Shown piece after piece: positions 61,801 to 64,000 of a stretch of DNA of 64,000 nt. Below the pieces are notes generated by a model. It saw only the letters and a list, made by a program, of their open reading frames with translations. It was not told the DNA's origin and did no database searches. The stretch comes from Phanerodontia chrysosporium (taxonomy: Eukaryota; Basidiomycota; Agaricomycetes; Polyporales; Phanerochaetaceae): assembly GCA_001910725.1 (NCBI GenBank), contig MJGA01000005.1:806001-870000 (forward strand), given 5' to 3'. How positions within the stretch are numbered: position 1 is the first letter of the stretch; every line of letters starts with the position of its first letter. The position numbers were made by a program, and so were the translations under genes.

Positions 61801-62462
61801 CTGTGACAGGATTTATCGTCCTTGAAGGGTCAGAGTCATCTACAGAGGATGCAAGCAAGCCTGCGCGCACTAGCAAGGGGAAGTTTATTAAGAAACAAGC
61901 GGCACGCCGACGAACGATGCAGAAGCCACGATACATCTTCGTACGCAAGGTCTTGAGAGAACGGAAGTACAAGGACTACTTCGATGCCAATCCAGACGTA
62001 GAGAAGAGGCTGCTCGGTTTAGAGGATCTGGTCCGTTGGCTTTTCCTTCCAGCCCTATGGCGTCGACAGTCACTTGACATGTGCTGACCATCTCTTCCGC
62101 GAGCAGAAACCCAAACACACAGCCCGTACAGTTATCGCTGGTGACACAGAGGACGACATGTGAGTAGACTTGCTGATGCTTGTTCACCGCTAAACTCCGG
62201 TAATAGGGAAGATGTCCCTCCAGCTCCTTCGGTATCTCTGGAGGTCTCGCCTGCTCAATCGTTCGAAATTCCCATTGCCTCTCAAGCATCGCAGACTCAG
62301 CCAGAAACACAGCTTATTTTGGACACTGGAACTCAACCAGAAGATTACTTGAAACGCCAGTCTACCTGTCTGTCCGAAGACGATCACGACATGGACAGAG
62401 ACGAGAGGGCAAAGAAGAAAGTCAAGATCTCTATTGGACCCGCTGTGGATCTTGGCGACTAG
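58852..62462 (+). CDS. HOP1: Meiotic chromosome-axis protein HOP1 (HORMA, PHD-like finger, winged helix), with frame problems
   Basis: Axis component controlling meiotic recombination. Modelled exons: 58852-58887, 58937-59016, 59067-59098, 59156-59313, 59370-59435, 59493-59512, 59561-59591, 59641-59807, 59859-59910, 59957-60379, 60432-61010, 61063-61222, 61272-61328, 61383-61538, 61591-61655, 61705-61755, 61810-62030, 62107-62159, 62207-62462. HORMA: LQSIQTLLRAGLGCITYLR, NVSGFKIMTVTRGFTEEADK, LRSFIFAVYL, IVEAYTFNFHYYTIPGSG. After a disordered linker comes a PHD-like finger (HCECGV, EDCDCIMCCTCQ, RWFHAWCMGF, AFACFDCRV) and a winged-helix region (AIKIFETVKPEGLSGF...QLFKRLENEGFIVLE). The C-terminus is acidic/basic. 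One-base losses are needed at 59673-59674 (VTI to PVMSLGDD) and 61154-61156 (TIVP to DTQPDTQ). A +1 oddity remains near 61311. Intron 2 begins GCGAGT. Confidence 0.85.
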
Positions 62463-63062
62463 ACTTCGACTTTTGTATTGCAGCCTGCTCTGGATCGTCG
62501 GGCCTCTTGCAATTCTGCTTCTAGGTCGTGTTGTTCTTGCCGCGCTCTCTATCTCGCTCTTGGCTCTGCTCTTAGGCTGTCCACCTAGCTCCCCATACTT
62601 GCTCTTGCAACTGCTCGCCCGTAAATCGCTATATTCTCTTTGTGCATGCTGCCCACGATGCTCTCGATGCTCTCTGTATTATCACTCGTGCCGGAGTCTC
62701 GTATTGATAGTATTCGATCGTGGCCTCAGGAGACTTGATCGTATGTGTCACTGCCGCGGTCAGTAAGTGACGCTTAATATGTATAGTAGACTCTTCGTAA
62801 ATATGGATCCATTATAGCGATTGATATACCGAAAATCCAGTGCGTGCGTGTAAATATCGAGCACTGCAGAACGCACACAGCTCCCCGACGCCCGCCCGCG
62901 GAGCGCCGGAGAGCGCGCTGGCGGCATTTGCCGAAGCACATCAGTCTGAGATTGAACTCTGTTTTGGCGCCATCCACAGTCCTGCCGGCCTCCGCGACAT
63001 TTTCTCAAGCGCACCGTCAAGACACCCGCCGTCGCCGCCGTCACCCACTCCCGACCTTCGCA
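62463..63062. other. Intergenic; promoter of eL30
   Basis: 600 bases. The last part before the eL30 start codon is C-rich and T-poor, with scattered CCG and CACC motifs. Open frames here on both strands are composition artefacts. Confidence 0.45.
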
Positions 63063-63576
63063 ATGGCCCCTACCAAAAAGTCCAAGGCTGCCAAGTCTAC
63101 CGAGTCCATTGCGTCTCGTCTCGCGCTGGTCGTGAAGTCCGGCAAGTACAGCCTGGGCTACAAGTCCGCGCTCAAGCACATGCGCAACGGCAAGGGTGAG
63201 CACTGTTCCCTTTAACTCTCTCTCCGGGGACTGGAGCGTGAGGCTGAGAAGGTCCCTTGTGCTGACTTTTTTGCCTTCTCTCCGTCAATGTCGGCTATGG
63301 TTTTTGTAGCCAAGCTTGTCTTGATTGCAGGCAACTGTCCCCCTCTCCGCAAGTCTGAGCTTGAGTACTACGCCATGCTCTCCAAGACTTCGGTTCACCA
63401 CTTCGCGGGCACCAACGTTGCTCTCGGTACCGCTGCCGGAAAGCTCTTCCGCGTCGGGTACGTCTCTTTTGCCCCTGTGAACGAATCCAAAGTGCTAACA
63501 TGCCTTTAGTGTCATGACCATCCTTGACCAGGGTGACAGCGACCTCCTCACTGTCGCTGAGGCTGCTGCGCAGTAA
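63063..63576 (+). CDS. RPL30: 60S ribosomal protein eL30
   Basis: Large-subunit ribosomal protein. Exons 63063-63195, 63310-63457 and 63510-63576 join in phase to 115 residues, the usual length. Sequence hallmarks: [60 protein letters not shown] and [13 protein letters not shown]. The first intron is 114 bases, longer than most in the window; I looked for C/D or H/ACA snoRNA boxes in it and found none convincing. Codon use is strongly C-ending, as expected for high expression. Confidence 0.97.
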
Positions 63577-64000
63577 ATGCGTTAGCGAGGCGAGGGTACT
63601 CATGTAGTTTTACATTATTGTATGATTCGTTGCCCTATGCTATGACCGCTTCGTATACCAGCTCTTCGTCTTGCCTCAAAGCCACGTAAAATGTGCCGAG
63701 CATTCACCATGTGTCAAGTTCCGATGTTAGAACATTGAAATTCTCAAGATGCGTCGACGGCCCGACATATAGAGTCACTCGTATCAAGGGATGCTGCCTG
63801 CGCTACTCGTATTCCGTGTGTATACTTTACGGACCCGTTGCAAGTGCCAGCAGGGGTGTATGCATAACTGGGGGCGTGTGCTACAGGAGAGCCAGACGGC
63901 GAAGAGGATATCTTCAACAAACCAATAACGGCCTCCCCGACGCATCTAGCAACAACAGCCGCACTCCATGGAACATGCGCCGACTCGAGTGGTTCATACG
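63577..64000. other. 3' flank of eL30 to the window end
   Basis: 424 bases. No coding or structural feature recognised. Confidence 0.45.

Noticed and set aside
63196..63309. Possible intron-encoded snoRNA in eL30
   Set aside because: The intron is longer than average, but I found no paired C/D or H/ACA boxes with terminal stems.

Overview
The window is a gene-dense, intron-rich stretch of a nuclear genome from a filamentous basidiomycete, most likely a wood-decaying Agaricomycete. The reasons are: small spliceosomal introns (mostly 45-70 bases, GT-AG) in almost every gene; fungal-only families (New1/Elf1-type ABC-F ATPase, DUF3632); plant-cell-wall genes (AA9 lytic polysaccharide monooxygenase, CBM1 protein, polysaccharide-lyase-14-like enzyme); and a cell-wall chitinase. 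There is no operon structure. I saw no transposon, CRISPR array, rRNA or plasmid feature.

Layout. 1-2085 is the 3' part of a New1/Elf1-type ABC-F protein. 2638-4036 is an AA9 enzyme, followed by a homeodomain factor (4955-6496, minus) and an NDR-family kinase (7606-11360, plus). 12653-15491 (minus) holds a membrane-anchored GH18 chitinase and a small CBM1 protein. 16148-20337 (minus) holds two single-pass membrane proteins with Ser/Thr-rich ectodomains. 20817-22837 is a coiled-coil protein with a C-terminal HPDRW motif. 23532-29074 (plus) holds a GTPBP1-type GTPase and a membrane RING ligase. These are followed by an intron-containing tRNA-Gln, a tiny secreted protein (30357-30610) and a PL14-like enzyme (31991-33246, minus).

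From 33607 most genes are housekeeping: vacuolar-type amino-acid transporter, phosphomevalonate kinase (ERG8), ferrochelatase (HEM15), a membrane coiled-coil protein, a DUF3632 protein, RNA polymerase II subunit RPB3, an EF-hand MscS channel, the Qa-SNARE TLG2, a small Cys-rich protein, NAR1, a glutaminyl cyclase-like enzyme, TRAPP subunit TRS23, the meiotic HORMA protein HOP1 and ribosomal protein eL30. Several genes are head-to-head over short shared promoters (NAR1/glutaminyl cyclase, TRS23/HOP1, PL14/transporter).

Most notable: RPB3 ends in a Gly/Trp-rich tail with nine tryptophans in GW/WG-like contexts, which resembles an Argonaute hook. The NDR kinase carries a CRIB-like motif. Four otherwise intact conserved reading frames are each broken by an apparent one-base loss, all close to a C-before-G context, which looks like a systematic assembly artefact. 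GC-AG introns and microexons are frequent. Splice sites were read by eye from codon phase and family conservation; exon lists are models, not transcript-verified.
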